Assembly (NCBI RefSeq): GCF_000276665.1
Contig: NW_004955417.1
Location: forward strand, 29,939,295 to 30,003,294
Direction: 5' to 3'
Source of the DNA: Chinchilla lanigera
Taxonomy: Eukaryota; Chordata; Mammalia; Rodentia; Chinchillidae
Length of the DNA stretch: 64,000 nucleotides
The translations under genes and the position numbers were made by a program. The notes beneath the pieces are model-generated. The model did not search any database. It was not told where the DNA came from and saw nothing but the letters and a program-made list of their open reading frames with translations. Positions 11,190-23,576 of the stretch are shown here, one piece after another (within the stretch, counting starts at the first letter, position 1; the number at the start of each line of letters is the position of its first letter).

Positions 11190-13540
11190 AGGAGAAGGGT
11201 TCCCCCTGTCAGCTCTGTAGGGCTGCAGGCCCCTGTGGGAGGTGGGGAGAAACGTAACAGGGTTGGGCAGAAATACGTCCTCTGAGGCAGGACCTGGCTC
11301 GACTCGTGGGTAAGCACAGAGCTTCCTTAGGACGAAGGGAGAGTGTTTGAAAAGCATCTCAGGTAGTCCTGACAGAGAGGCAGAAGGAAGGCAGGAGGTG
11401 GCCCGAAATCCAGGTGATAACATGGCTCCAGGACTGGGCGGAGACCTGGACCTTGTGAGCGATCTCGTCGATCCCCACTCGTCGATCCCCACTCCCCTTA
11501 CCCTTTCAGACCTCCTTCTCCTTCCTTTTAAAATGTCATCTTCATTAGCTTTCCATCCTACCAGACCTTTCGTCCTTGGTTTGTATATTTAAAGAAATTA
11601 TAAATTGTTTCAGGCACCCTGAATCCTATATCCCCTTCCTGAAGATGAATGGAATCTCCCTAAATAGAGGAATCAAGCTAATGAAAGAACCCCAGGAAGG
11701 GAGGGAAACTGGAGCCCGTGCCTGCTTCGGCCTCCTGTGCAGCTCTGCAAGGAGGCCCAGAGCCCAAGCAGGCACATGTGTCCCTGAGAGTGACCTGCCC
11801 TGCCTGTCTTCAGCTGCAGCTCCTGCGGCCAGACCTGGACGGGGTCACCTGAGCCCCAGGGTGGGCATTCGTGTCCTGTCCTGGGGACCTGGGCGTCACT
11901 GTGGGTCCTGGGACATCCTGTTCTCCGACAGCGGTGTGCTGTCCCCTGGACAGTGTCGGAGTCCCTGAGCCAGGGCAGCAGGGCAAAGGGCGAAATCCTA
12001 AGCCTGGGCACTGCGCCCAGCCTGTGTTTTAAAAAATGCTCCCTTTCCTCCAGTGAGAGGTCGTGACAGTCAAGAAACAGTTCCAGTGTCTCTGCACTAA
12101 TCCAGGCATGTAAAAATGTCTTCCGGAATGATTTTATAGTTTCCTCCACGATGACCTTTTAAAAAATTATTTCTGTTTTGTTATTTAAACTGTTTTTAGA
12201 ATTTTAGCCTATGCTCATTGCCAATGTCCAGAAATGAAAATTTTCTATTGAATTGAACTAATTTTTAAACAGAAAGTGAAAACTTAGAACAGTATGGATG
12301 AAGAGGGAGCCCTGAGATGTTTCAAACCAGCTGTACATTGTATAAGATCGAAACAAGGGCAAAAACGTCGGTCTCCTCCAACACTTGCATTTCTCTAGGG
12401 AGGGAACATTCAGAACCCCTCGTTCTAGCACTGTGAGATACACAGGACGCGATGTCCTCTCTGTCCCCTGCTGAGCAGCCAGAGGCTTTTAGTCTCATGG
12501 GCTTGAGACTCGGTACCCACAGGTCACGGTTTCCTCTGCTGCCGCCTCTGTGCCCCGCCCGGCCGGGTAACCGCCCTCCACTCTCAGCTTCCGGGAGGCC
12601 AACTTCTTCGGTCTGTACAGGACAGAGATCACGTATCCCTCTGGTTTTCCTGGCACAGATACAGCATGTCCTATCCCTTTGTTCCCATTCTATGCAGCAT
12701 GGGTTTCGTTTAGCACACTCCCACTGGCTTGAACTACCAGGGTACGAGCACGACTTGTGCGAGCACTGGGGGCCCTGGACCACCACGGCACAAACTGATC
12801 TAGTCACTTTTATCAGTCTTTTAACTAATGAAAGTAACAGAAAGCTGTCTGATGGGACAGTCATGTACGTACCATGGGTGGTCAAAGCCACCTGGCAGGG
12901 AGACATACAGATTAAAAAGCCCTGTCGAGAATGTGTTAAAGTTGCCTATTGTGATTTGATATTAAGGTTATGCTATCTTCAAAAACGATACCATGTTTCT
13001 TCTCCTCCTTTCTCTGTAAGAGTTTGAGAAGCTTTAGTGTTGAGTATATTTTCAGTTAATCATGTGATTTATGACTTAGGAATATTTGTGTCTATTCCTT
13101 CTAGAGGGACTCATATATATATATATATATATTTTTTTTTTCAGGAAATTGTCCATTTTATTTAGGTAATTAAGTAAAATGTCCTAATATTAATAATATG
13201 TGCTTGTTGATAACTTTTTTGACTTTTTAAAAACCTCATCTAGGGACATGTGCAAGTCAACCTCTTGTTTAAAGCTGTACATGGTTCACGTATGAATACT
13301 CAATCCCTGCAGAGACGGATTTGAATTTGGGCACTGACCGACGAGAATACGTTAGGCCTCTTTTGAGAGAGATGTTCTTTGAACTTGAGCCATTGTAGAA
13401 ACTCCTAGATCTATGAATACAGTTATTTTACTCTGTCCACCGACCAAGGTGTGTATGTGTGTGTGTTTGCAATCAATACAGTTAAGAAGTATATGCAACA
13501 TACAGAAATAAGCTCAAAGTGAATATGTGGTCAAGCAGCA
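11190..13540. other. Non-genic stretch
   Basis: Contains a 14-base perfect tandem duplication at 11466-11493, an AT-dinucleotide run at 13113-13131 followed by ten T, and several overlapping open frames. One of these is a 194-codon minus-strand frame at 12322-12906 that overlaps a 191-codon plus-strand frame. Opposed long frames over the same GC-rich DNA argue that both are chance. No exon signals were convincing. Confidence 0.45.
13113..13141. repeat. (AT)n followed by T run
   Basis: AT dinucleotides directly followed by about ten T. Confidence 0.95.
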
Positions 13541-13547
13541 GGGCAGT

Positions 13548-13640
13548 TTTTACATTGTGCTGTTACTTATTAAACGCACACCACGTGCCGGGTGCCACCT
13601 TGGCCATTCTCCCGGCCGCGTGCGTGCAACGCCTGTGTAA
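13548..13640 (-). repeat. Probable MIR or L2 fragment
   Basis: 'TTACTTATTAAACGCACACCACGTGCCGGGTGCC' resembles the reverse-complement 'tattgagcacctactatgtgccaggcac' block shared by MIR and L2 3' regions. Only this block is clear, so family and limits are uncertain. Confidence 0.35.
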
Positions 13641-14425
13641 ATGTGGGAGGTGCTCTCTGAACCCACAAGAAAAAGAGTGGCTCATTTTAAGGGCCATGAT
13701 TGGCAGCTGGATGAAAACACTATGTTAGCAACAGCTGACAGGAATTAAACACCCGGCTTCCTTTGGGAAACCCCCAGCCCATGTCCTTGCAACTGGCGTG
13801 CGTTTCCCGTCCTCCCCTGCTCTCTCCTTGATGTGAGAGGGCCGCTGGTTTCATCCCACTGTGATTGCTGGTGAGGCCTGAGCACCACGCATAGTTCTTT
13901 AACTCTGGTGTGCTTTTGTTTGATCACTGCCACTTCTAATATGTCCTGAGAGTGCTTTGGCGACACAGTTATAATGGTTTTCATGAGGCAAAACATTCTG
14001 GTTGTGAGAACTGATGGTTCACATAACAATGCCAAGCTCTGAGCCAACAGCCACTTAGATGAAGATCATCACACAATTTTCAGCTGATTTAAGTTGCATT
14101 TCTGGGGGCACTAACTGGTCTCTTAGTGTGCTTTTGGGGGACGCAGACAGTAGCCCCTCATGATGCCTTATGGATCTCGAGCTGTTTGCATGTGCTTGGA
14201 ATATAATTCCTATTTTGTTGCCCATTACATTTCCCTTTCGTAGTATTTTTATAGGACTTCAGAAGAGGGCGGCAGGGAGTCGAATATGAAGTCGTTTCAG
14301 GCTGCTGTCCACCCAACATTGCTGCAGAAGCCCAGCTACTTCCGTCAGAAGGGAGGCACCTCAGGCTTGGGGATCCAGGGTTGTGTCCCTGTAAGCTCCA
14401 CGGAAGGTTCTGCACAGTAACTGTC

Positions 14426-14561
14426 GCAGTACTGTGGATCCAACCCAGGCCCTTTACACTGAGCTGCACCCCAACCCTTTTTATTTTGTGAGCCAGGCTC
14501 TCACTAAATTGTGTAGGCTGGGCTTAAACTCATGATCCTCCTGCCTCAGCCTCCCAAAGTG
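14426..14561 (-). mobile_element. B1-dID composite SINE
   Basis: On the minus strand a B1 monomer head (14488-14561, ending in CCTCAGCCTCCCAAAG) is joined through TTTTATTTT to an ID-like tail (14426-14487). The tail carries the degenerate box B-like 'GGATCCAACCCAGGCC' and 'CTGAGCTGCACCCCAACCC', the reverse complement of the GGGGTGCAGCTCAG promoter part. This B1+ID fusion is diagnostic of the B1-dID family, established in squirrel- and beaver-related rodents. The copy is 5'-truncated in its B1 part. Confidence 0.8.
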
Positions 14562-14974
14562 ACAAATATTTTTGAGTGGTTCCTCTGTGTTAACCACAAT
14601 CCCGGTTACTCCAGGTATGGACTTGAAAGCACCACTGTGAGCAGGGCGATTGCTCTTCACCTCCCTGTGTGCCCGTGTCCGTTATCCTGTCCTCAGCTCA
14701 GGGTAAGCTCTGCAGAAGTCAGGGCTGCAGCTCTGGAACTGGACACGGGAGCGCCGTGTCCTCAGGAGCCTCGGGGGCTGAAGTCCAAAGCGCTGAGCCG
14801 GGACCCTCGGCTCAGACGGCTCCTCGGGGAGGCAGGAGTGGCCCCCGGTGTGGCCAGCTGGCCGCTCTCTTTGCCTCTTGTTGTCTCACTTTCCACACGT
14901 TAGACGTTCTCACCGAGCACAGCATCGGGGGCAGCATCAAGGTGACTCCCCTTTGCTGGGACACAGTGCCCGAG

Positions 14975-15310
14975 GCCCACAACATAAGGAAGCAGAGATT
15001 TATTTGGCTCGGTTTGTAGAGGTTTCAGTCCAAGCAGGGTGACACAGCAGACGGCCCGGCGGAGGAGAACGCTCACCGCATGGCGGCCGAGAGCAGACGA
15101 AAGGGAGGACAGGGAGGAGACAGACAGCCCCAGGCCACGCCCTAGTGGCCCCGCCCCAGCAGGCCCCGCCCCTAGCACAGCCCCGGATGAACCCTGCACC
15201 GTCCAGCTCCAGCCACCTCCCCAGAGCCTCCTAAGAGCCGCGAGGCTTTGGGGGACAGCAGTCATAACAACATGGTTTAGGAGATTAAGTTCCATGAATT
15301 AATGCTAGAC
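14975..15310 (-). mobile_element. MaLR-type LTR remnant, GC-rich
   Basis: Matches the order of MaLR LTRs read in reverse: 'GCAGAGATTTATTTGGCTCGG', 'GAGGTTTCAGTCCAAGCAGG', 'CTCACCGCATGGCGGCCGAGAGCAG', 'CCACGCCCTAGTGGCCCCGCCCCAGCAGG'. CpGs are unusually numerous at 15055-15185 for an old LTR, giving a small CpG-island-like patch that is repeat-derived. The mosaic could be mistaken for a promoter. No gene start is attached to it. Confidence 0.55.
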
Positions 15311-16190
15311 AGCGGATTTAAACGCGACTCTGACTGAGTCCGTGATTGGTGTTTTCAGGTGGCATTTTCACTCAGTGTAGGAAGGTATTATTATTCATTT
15401 CTACATCCATTTTTTATAATTCTATTTATAAATTACTCACTAGTGCTCTTAAAGTTTTTAGAATAATATTTTACTTTTTTATTTCTATTTGGTGATAGAA
15501 TTTCACCAAACAAGTAGTGAGGCAGTTTTGGCCAATATGCAGTATAAAATCTTGATACCCCCGTAAAAGACAAGGTTTTGGTACCATGTGGTAGGCTTCT
15601 GAGAGTTACAGATCTCTGTAATTCTGGAGGGACCGTTCCCGGCATCTGCTGAAAGCAACAACGTCCAAGCAACGGGACGTGCTTCGCTCAAATCTACAGA
15701 GCCAAGGGCTGCAAAGCCTGTTCAGGGCAGGTGTGGTCCTGGAGCAGAGCTCCCGTCATGGTACCCGGCGCCCAACCAGAGCCAGGTGGGCAGGACTTGA
15801 GGGAAGCTGAAGGAGGAGGGCAGGGCTGTTGAGTTGGAACAGCAACAAAACTGCAATTGGCTTTATTGAGACCTTTACACAGAACAAATTTGCGGAGAAA
15901 CATTAGCAATAACAAATCTTTCTTGAATTATCCCTGATTGAAGTGTCATGGTGCCTGCTGATCTAAACAATGTGTGTAGCAAAAGGAAAACGTGCAGCCT
16001 TGTTTCTTCTAATGAGGTAGAATTTGGAATTCATCTAAATTTAAAATACGTTGAATTTTCATACTGCCCATTTATGTGTTGAGCAGCTGAAGAGGACAAA
16101 TGGGACAGCAAGGATTTGTTCAAGAGCAATAATTTCAGCAGGTGCTTCGCTGTGTCACACTGAGCCAAGCGCAGCCCCACGTGGCATGAA
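15311..16190. other. Non-genic stretch
   Basis: AT-rich first half (15360-15500) and an unremarkable second half. No supported exon, RNA gene or repeat. Confidence 0.4.
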
Positions 16191-16194
16191 TTTC

Positions 16195-16315
16195 AACCCA
16201 CCGAACCTTTCTTTCAATGTGGCAGGTGTTACTGTAACCTCCATTCTCAGCAATGAAGAAAGAACCACAAAGAGATCAACCAACTTATTGTGGGTCAAAC
16301 AGTTAAGAAGCTGAA
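16195..16315 (-). repeat. MIR SINE remnant
   Basis: 'ACCTCCATTCTCAGCAATGAAGAAAGAACCACAAAGAGATCAACCAACTTATTG' then 'GTCAAACAGTTAAGAAGC' follows the reverse-complement MIR core order (fraction of the 'cccattttacagatgaggaaactgaggcacagagaggttaag' block, then the 'cacacagctagtaagtggc' block). Diverged; moderate confidence. Confidence 0.4.
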
Positions 16316-16319
16316 TAAT

Positions 16320-18780
16320 AAGCCTTGCTATTTGTTTCCAAAATGAAGTGTTTTACAAATGCTGATCGTTCTAGAAATGAATAGTAGAAGCAAGAGGACT
16401 TGGAAGTCGCCTGCAGATTTTTCCTATGAGTTCATTATAGGGCTTCACAAAAACATATTCACAAGTTCGAATCTGAGATCTCCAGCACTCAGATCTGTTC
16501 ATCATTTTGCTGTCTTGCTTTCTTTTTCTAGACTGCAATTGTTGATGTTTGTCAATAAGTCACAGTTTTGCTTTAAAAACCATTGACGTTTATGCAGCAA
16601 GACAAGTCCAGAAAGCCCCGTGGCAAGCAAGGCTCTACCCTGAGAGGGGCCAAGGGCAGCAGTATTGCAAAGTTTCTGGAAGCCACGGCAGTGTGTGCAT
16701 CACGACTTCTGCCCTGGGTCAGGGGCACAGCGCTTTGAGCTAGTCCTGCAGGACTCACCCAGAGCAAGGGCCAGTAGCGGTGGAGCCCTCAAGTGGAGAA
16801 AGGCTGCAGACAAATTACATCATCACAGATTGCTCACAAGGAAAAGATTGTTGGTGGCAAGAGACAGTAGAGGTCATCAGATTGAACAAAAGAATGTGAT
16901 GCTTGTCTATTCAGTTACTTTTGTAGATAAATCAGAATGTTCTTTAGAACATCTAGGCCTAAAGATGTGGTGATCCATAGACAAGGAGTGTCTGTGGCAG
17001 TAGGCAGTATCCCCACCTTTACTTTTGTATTTGGTTTAGAAATGTCACATGAAGACCAACATTCCCTGGATGATCATCTCATCTTCAGGCAAAGGAAAAA
17101 CGTGGGGGAGATCACCATCTCAGACTGTGTATTTCCTCGAGTCACACAGGAAAGGGAACTTTCTGTAGAACACAGAGAGGGAAATCCTTTGTCCTTCCCC
17201 GCCGCTGTGTTTTTAGGAATGTGTGTGTGTGTGTGTGTGTGTATTCATAAGGACATTACTAAGGACAGTACCTTACATTTTTTCCCTTAAATTGACCTGC
17301 AGAAGAAACATCCGACAGTTGTCTACAACATGAAAGGGTATGCTCTTTTGCCTCTTAAATTTTTTTGGACATTGTGTATCTGAAAAATGATTATGTTTCT
17401 CCCTTTCCCTTGGATACTAGGAATTTCAAAGCTGAATTTTTTACATAACTGTATCCTCTTGTTGGAGAGGCTTCTGCCTTTATCCTTTGTGTGCAGTACT
17501 GATCTGGTTTGGGCCCTGTTGTATTATCCATTTTTCCAGAAGCCTCTCCAAATCATTCTGACAACATGTAGGGTAGAGTGACCAGAACAAATTGTGTATT
17601 TTTCCTTATCAAAACTTATAGGTGTGATAAACAGTGATATGGAATGAATTATCAGCTGTGCCAAAATGACAGCAGAAAATCACATGCTCTGGTTCTCTGA
17701 GTGGGGACTCTGAAGTGTAAAGAAGATCAGAATAAGGAAAATCTCAATGTTGTCCCAGCTATGGGAAGGGAAAGGAACGATAAAAACACTATGTATATGT
17801 GTATTATTTGAGGGACCTATGGCATCAAAATCACTTAGAGTTTGAAATTTTAAGAATGGTTATAGTTAGAAAACTTTTCCCCGTGCTTTTGAGATGCACA
17901 AGCTTTGTGATCAACTTTACCCAGTATGCACCATTTCTAACTCACCCTGCCTGCTCCTCAATATTGGCCAATGAGAATATTCAAGGAAGTGAATTAAATT
18001 TGTTATTCATTGCCTTTGACTAACTCAAGGCCAGCTTTGGAACTGGATTTTCATGGTTTCAATAACAGTTGGGGAATCTGGATTTAGGTCAGGCAGTTAC
18101 TGCTGCTGTTCTTTTATTCCCTGTCTTGTTTGTGTCTGTCGAGGTGTTAATGTGCAGTGACAAATGACACCTGGACTTATGAGCTCTCAACGTTAAGGGC
18201 TTTTCCTCCACCCCTCGCTCACGGTGGGCTGGCTGGAGCTCTCAGCCACCTCTCAGCTTGGCCCTGGGATGACGCAGGGGCTCTGATCAGGTCTCTGCTG
18301 GCTCGAGGGCAGACATGGGGAACATGCAGTTCTGGTGTAGAACTGGGATGGGTCCGCTCAGAGCTCAGAATCTCAAGCCAGTCCTGCGGCTCAGCCTGTT
18401 TTGAACAAGGTGGGGATGTCTAACCTTCCCATTGAAGAGCAGGGCATTTTGACACAATTGTACCATACATTACAGTGCTGCAAGCAAAGGTCTTCTCTCT
18501 TGTGCTTTGTTTTGCGTGCCTGGGTCTGGTACGATGTTTAGTGCCTAGACCACCTGACTCCCTGGTGTGCATGTGACAGGTCCCTATGCTCCTGACCCTG
18601 GTTTAGAGGGATCTATTGCTCATATCCTGTATGTCCTAGGATGCTAACTCTTCGAGAGGCATTCCTAAAATACAAACCTTTCAGTGTGGCCAAGGGTCTT
18701 ACATTCTTTGCTAAACTGTTTTATGCAGGATAAATAGAAAAAAAAATACGTGACCTTGGAAAAGGCTGGAGAAATGCATC
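16320..18780. other. Non-genic stretch with GT microsatellite
   Basis: A (GT)n run lies at 17219-17242. The rest is moderately AT-rich with no splice-bounded open frame that I trust and no identified transposon. The open frames around 16665-17290 and 18157-18423 are unremarkable. Confidence 0.4.
17219..17242. repeat. (GT)n microsatellite
   Basis: Uninterrupted GT dinucleotides, about 12 units. Confidence 0.95.
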
Positions 18781-18821
18781 ATGTTTGCTTTACAGAAAAG
18801 TTTACTTTACTGTCCTAGTGG

Positions 18822-18865
18822 GTTCTCTGACACATAGTAAGTGCTCAATAAACTGGTGTCCATTT
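18822..18865 (+). repeat. MIR SINE 3' end
   Basis: 'TGACACATAGTAAGTGCTCAATAAACTGG' is the classic MIR 3' block (cacatagtaagcgctcaataaatg). Only the tail is recognisable. Confidence 0.5.
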
Positions 18866-19624
18866 TTGGTAATGTCTCAAGCTTAATCTCTATTTAGTCT
18901 TACATCTTACCTCATACTTGAACAGTCATATAAAGAAATGATTTACTAAAAACTTTGAAAAACTCTCATTAATTGAATCTATATTATATTAATATAATAG
19001 AACATACCTATACAAAGTGGAAAGGCTATATATGAGAGACACTATGTATGTGGTCTCTGGAAAACACCCAGTAGATGTGCCAAATGATGTGAAAACCTCT
19101 TGCAATAGCTCCACACCTCTAATCCACTGTGACCCTCCAGAGTGTCATGATGGTTGTTGGAGAGTATGGATATGGACAGTGGCTTCCCTCTGTTTGATAG
19201 CATGGACACAGGTAATTCTAACTCTGTCCACCTTTAGCTGTGGAGCATTTCACCAGTATTATTTTTCAGGTTTCTGTGACCATTGGTCAACACCCAGAGG
19301 TTCACTTGAATGTTAATGACTTTGAACGGAGTAAGACTTCCCGTAATTATTTATTTTACTAAAGCACAGATGGTTTTAAAGTGGAAGGGCCAAAATATTC
19401 CATAAAATATGTTTTAAATTGAATAAACCCAAGGCTGTTAGCAGGAGTTTGAATCACAATGAAATCAACATGTGTAGCAGAGATTTGCATGCTCTGGTAG
19501 CCAGCGACGCACTTGTGCATTAATTTTGACTTTAAAATTTTATACAACTGTAGCAAGAGTAGATATGTTGCTTAGGTCAGTTCAGTTCTTGAAATCATGG
19601 GCAAAACTTTGCAGAAAGATGTTT

Positions 19625-19975
19625 TAGTTACTTTTATGTCACTGGTGAGACAAAATACCCGACACCCAAGGTGAAAGGAGGAAAGGTTAATTTGGCCCAC
19701 AGTTCTTGGAGGGTTTATTCAGTCTGTAATGGGCTGGCTCCCAGGCGGGATGGTGTGGCAGAGGGGCAACTGTTCATGGTGGTGAGAGATAACAAGAGCA
19801 ATAAAAGTAAAATTGGGGAGGGAAACAAGTCTCTTTCTGGCCTTTTTATCTTATCCAGACCGCTAGGATTAGGGTGGTGCCAATCCAATCCGTGGACTGG
19901 TCCAGCAATCACTGATCCTTAATCCCAACACCCTTAATCCCAGCGTTGAGCCATTAGATCACACTGTAGATTCAG
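19625..19975 (-). mobile_element. MaLR-type LTR remnant
   Basis: Reverse-oriented MaLR LTR pattern: 'TTTTAGTTACTTTTATGTCACTGGTGAGACAAAATACCCGACACCC', 'AAAGGAGGAAAGGTTAATTTGGCCCACAGTTC', 'GGGTTTATTCAGTC', 'AACTGTTCATGGTGG', and a distal 'ATCCTTAATCCC...GAGCCATTAGATC' zone. A short CTTAATCCCA unit is repeated near 19917-19940. Solitary, with no internal sequence seen. Confidence 0.6.
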
Positions 19976-19979
19976 CCAC

Positions 19980-21040
19980 CTCTGGAAGAGCCTCACTAAA
20001 AGTGCATGAGGCTCTGGGAGGCCTCCAGACACGAGCTATAACAGCAGATAGATGAGTGCCATCGTGCAATAACACACCTGCCCTTGAGTCAGCTCTTCCC
20101 AGGCTGCGCAGGTTGTCATCTGGGTGAAGTGGCTTGCTCTTTTCTCTGTCTTCTCCTCTAAAGAGGTACTATCCTTTCAGTGGGAGTCCAGTGCTTCCTC
20201 TCCATAACGGTCATGTTTTGTTTGCAGTAGACATAAGCTGAGGGCACAGGGTATAGAAGGAGAGGGCCAGGCAGTAAACATCTGGGGCATAGAGGATGGG
20301 CCTGGGAGCACCGTGCCTGGGCATCTGTGCTCTGACAGACTTACCTCACCAGAAACACCCTCAGCCCTGTGCGAGTTAATGTTCTGGAAAATGGGATCGC
20401 TCCTTCCCACTGATTTATAACTACAGAGATATGCGATTTTTATTCCGGATGGACTTTTAAAACATGACCACAAGAACTGGGTGGCATACTTTACAACATC
20501 TTGATGAGTGCGTGCTTTCGCAAACTGAAATATTGTAGCTCAGTGGCAATAGTAACCTTCAGCTGACTTCTTTGATGGGTTGGTCTCTTAGTATTTTGCC
20601 ATATGCTGTGTTTCTTGAAAATGAATGTATAATGAAGAATCTGTTTCTAATGGGAAGAATTATCCTACAATTTTCCTTAGCAGGAGGAGTGGGTCAATTA
20701 CAGTTTAAGTCTGAGGAACTGCCGTAGGGACAGACTCTTCTCTGCAATGGAAACAGGGCAGAGCCTGGGAGTTGTGCCAGCCTGGCAGGGCCCCGATGTT
20801 CGAGGGCATGGGAGCTCTTCAGTGCGGGGCAGGGATTCCACCTGGCTGTGCCCTGGTTCCCACGGTGATCTGGGATATTACTGGTCTTTGGCATAGTAGT
20901 GGCAGAGCTGTATATCTTGTTAAGTAAGAGGCAGCAGCTCAGCCCGGACTGCTTTTCCTGTTGACTTAGGAAAGATGGCAGGACGGGGGGGAAGCATTTG
21001 TCAGTAGAATTAGAGGAGCAGAGGTAAAGAAGTGCACTGA
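19980..21040. other. Non-genic stretch
   Basis: No recognised repeat or exon. If the terminal-exon candidate just above 21043 were real, this would hold its minus-strand 3' UTR. I do not see a well-placed AATAAA on that strand, which weighs against it. Confidence 0.35.
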
Positions 21041-21043
21041 GAT

Positions 21044-21272
21044 TTACTTTTTCAGTCCAGTGGAGTTAATGGAGCGTGGAAATGCAAGCGTATCCCATTC
21101 TTCGGGTAGCTGTTCATCCTCCAATTCTACCAGGTCAGACCGGAGCATGCCCTTAGCTTTCCACACGGGCCGACAAAGGTGATTTCGCCCAGAGCTTTTA
21201 GATGAGTGTTGGCTGCTGCCACTGGGCCTTACGTCTTTACGAAGGATATACAGTTGCAGATGTCTCCTCAAG
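21044..21272 (-). CDS. Weak candidate terminal coding exon, unrecognised
   Basis: On the minus strand a pyrimidine-rich tract ending TGTTGCCCATCGATCAG is followed at 21272 by an open frame to a TAA at 21046-21044. Entered with one carried base, it reads about 75 residues. It begins LRRHLQLYILRKD, passes the acidic segment LVELEDEQLPEEW and ends in STGLKK. CpG-containing codons survive through it. The entry phase fits the exit phase of the 37053-37116 candidate. Against it: the same frame is open upstream of the splice site, no poly(A) signal is seen downstream, and I recognise no family. A chance frame is quite possible. Confidence 0.2.
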
Positions 21273-21489
21273 CTGATCGATGGGCAACAAGAAAGTGAAA
21301 CAGGAGCTCTCCAAGAAATCAAAAGTGGCTTTGTTAAGTGGGGCAGAAAGACACCCGCTACCCTCCGCTGACTGCTGTGCCTAACTGCGGGCCGTGCAGC
21401 CCGTGTGGGCAGGGGAGAGCAGACGCGCGTTCCTGGTGGCCTGCTCCTCTCGGGGCTCCGCCTGAGTAGAAGTCTGTGCTTGTACATCG

Positions 21490-23575
21490 TCAGTACCAGA
21501 CCGGGGAGAAAGCGTTTTGCTGGACTGCGGGGTCCAGTCCTTATTTTAATTAACAGGAGGATTCAGATTGAGTTCTTTGTCTCCAGGCCCAAATGATTCT
21601 TCCTTCCCCTTATAGCATCTATGGCTGAAAATTGAGGTCGAACACTATCTGGGACGCAGCACAGGTTGCTGTTTACTAGGCAACTTGTCCCTTCTCCCAT
21701 TTGCCTCCATTCTTAAACACATTTATTGCCTTTTTCCTTAGAGGGCTGCTGCCGTCACTGTCGACTGTGGAGATGGACAAAACTGGGCGGCTGTGGTGGG
21801 GTCAGGATCTGGACCATCACTGGTGATCTCCACGAAAGGCCAGTCTGTGCCAGTGATGGGAAGATGGCCCTGTGACTTGCCAGAGGCGGGTCGGCAAACT
21901 TCACACAAACTACAAGGAGAAAAGAAAGTCCCAGGCATGAAGTATACAGATGCAGAGCTAAGAGGGATTTGGTCTGTCAGTGCTGGTCAAGGCTCCAAGG
22001 AAGGTCCGACACACACAGAGTAATGACATTGACCTTTCTACACGACTCCGCGCTAACTGTGTTGGTTTGAGATTGTGAAGGTGGAAAGAATTTCAGGACA
22101 AAAAATAGGAGCAAAGGTTCAAATCTGAGTGTCTCCTGAGTGAAACGACCAGTGCCTCAGAGACTGGATACAAGGTGAGGCAGGGCACACCGTGGTGGGA
22201 AGAGCCAGATGCTTGATGCAGAGAGCAAGGAGTTTCTCAATTTTGGAGGAAGTGTTCAAGTAGCGGGGTGTTTCCCATTAAAGGTTACTTTGATCGTCAG
22301 TGACATATGTGCTGGCATCAGACAAGTTAAACTTGAAATAGCGATGAGGCCAGATTATCATCTCTTAGTTGGAAAGCTGAATTATTTGCTTCAGGAAAGA
22401 AAGTGAGACCCAGATGGAGATTTGAGAGTGCCTGCCATGGTGCTGGTAACTAAAGCTGAGGGCTAGTAGACTGGAACACCCAAATCATGCACTCGAAGCC
22501 ACAAAGCCACACATTTTAATTCTTGTTCAAAGAAGTAACTGAGAGCAGTGGTGATTGGCATCTGTTGACGCCCACCCAGCAGTCACCCCTCTCGTCCCCT
22601 TCAGCATCACCCGGGTCTCTGGTGGACACCCACACTCTTCCCTTTGTGTTGCTGGTGCTCGCTAGGAGGGTAACTCAGTTCCAGGTGGGAGAGGAGCCAG
22701 GTTTGGTGCAGCTGCTAACGAAACTCCATCCCCTTACAGCACAGATTGGTCCAGGCCCAAGACAATCAGCCTGTGGCATTTCCAGGAGGGGAGGGGTTCG
22801 TTCAGGGAGGCGGAAGGACCTAAGTGTATTAAACTGGATGTATGGGACATTCCCGGGGAAAATGCCCCTGAAGCAATCTCCTCTCCTGAGGGGCATGGCC
22901 TGCTATGTGCTACACAGGACAAAGGACAGGAGAGCTGTACAGAAGGAAGGAAACCGGGCGTCAGGATCTGCCCCGTCACAGCAGCCCCACAGTCTGCCCG
23001 AGTGATGATGCCACTTTCATTAACTTATTAATAGTTCTTGTTTCAACCAATTTTTGTCAAATCCACCTTCGTTTGAAATAGAGAGATCCCGCTGGATTCG
23101 GGATGCACTGTTGATGTTGTGCTGCACACTGCATATGTGCCGAGGTGTGGGCTTGGGGTGGTCCTGCCGCACGGGAAGCTGGGCTGGAGCGGATGGGAGC
23201 GGATGTGCTGGAGCACAGAGACCGCCATGCGCCGCACTTTACCTGCATGGTGGAGACACGCTTCAAAGACTTTCGGGTGAGGTCGGTGGCCCAGGGGTCT
23301 CAGTCACCACCCAGCTCTGCTGGAGCAGCCCTGGCGGAGGCGTAAAGCATGTTCCAGGATGGAAGCGGTGGAGGAAGGGACGGAGGCAAGAAGATGGAGA
23401 CACAGCCCTCTGGGAGGACGGTTTGTTTGTTTAAAACACATGACTGCACCTGCAGCACCTGGGAGAGGGCGGGGCACACATACTCAGCACACAGTCAGCG
23501 CACACTGGAGAGCCAGTGAGTTTAAAACACAAGCTGCGATTACTCACGTATCTTCTTTTAAGAAGTATGAGGGAT
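21490..23575. other. Non-genic stretch
   Basis: No supported exon or repeat. Opposed open frames overlap at 22523-23005 and 22675-22979 and are treated as chance. A MIR-like trace may exist near 21870-21930 but was not bounded. Confidence 0.4.
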
Positions 23576-23576
23576 C

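Noticed and set aside
12322..12906. 194-codon minus frame opposed by a 191-codon plus frame
   Set aside because: Both cover the same DNA with no family features; at most one could be coding and neither has exon signals that persuade me.
19483..19490. Octamer ATTTGCAT as a POU-factor enhancer
   Set aside because: A single 8-mer in AT-rich DNA is expected by chance; no supporting motif cluster seen.
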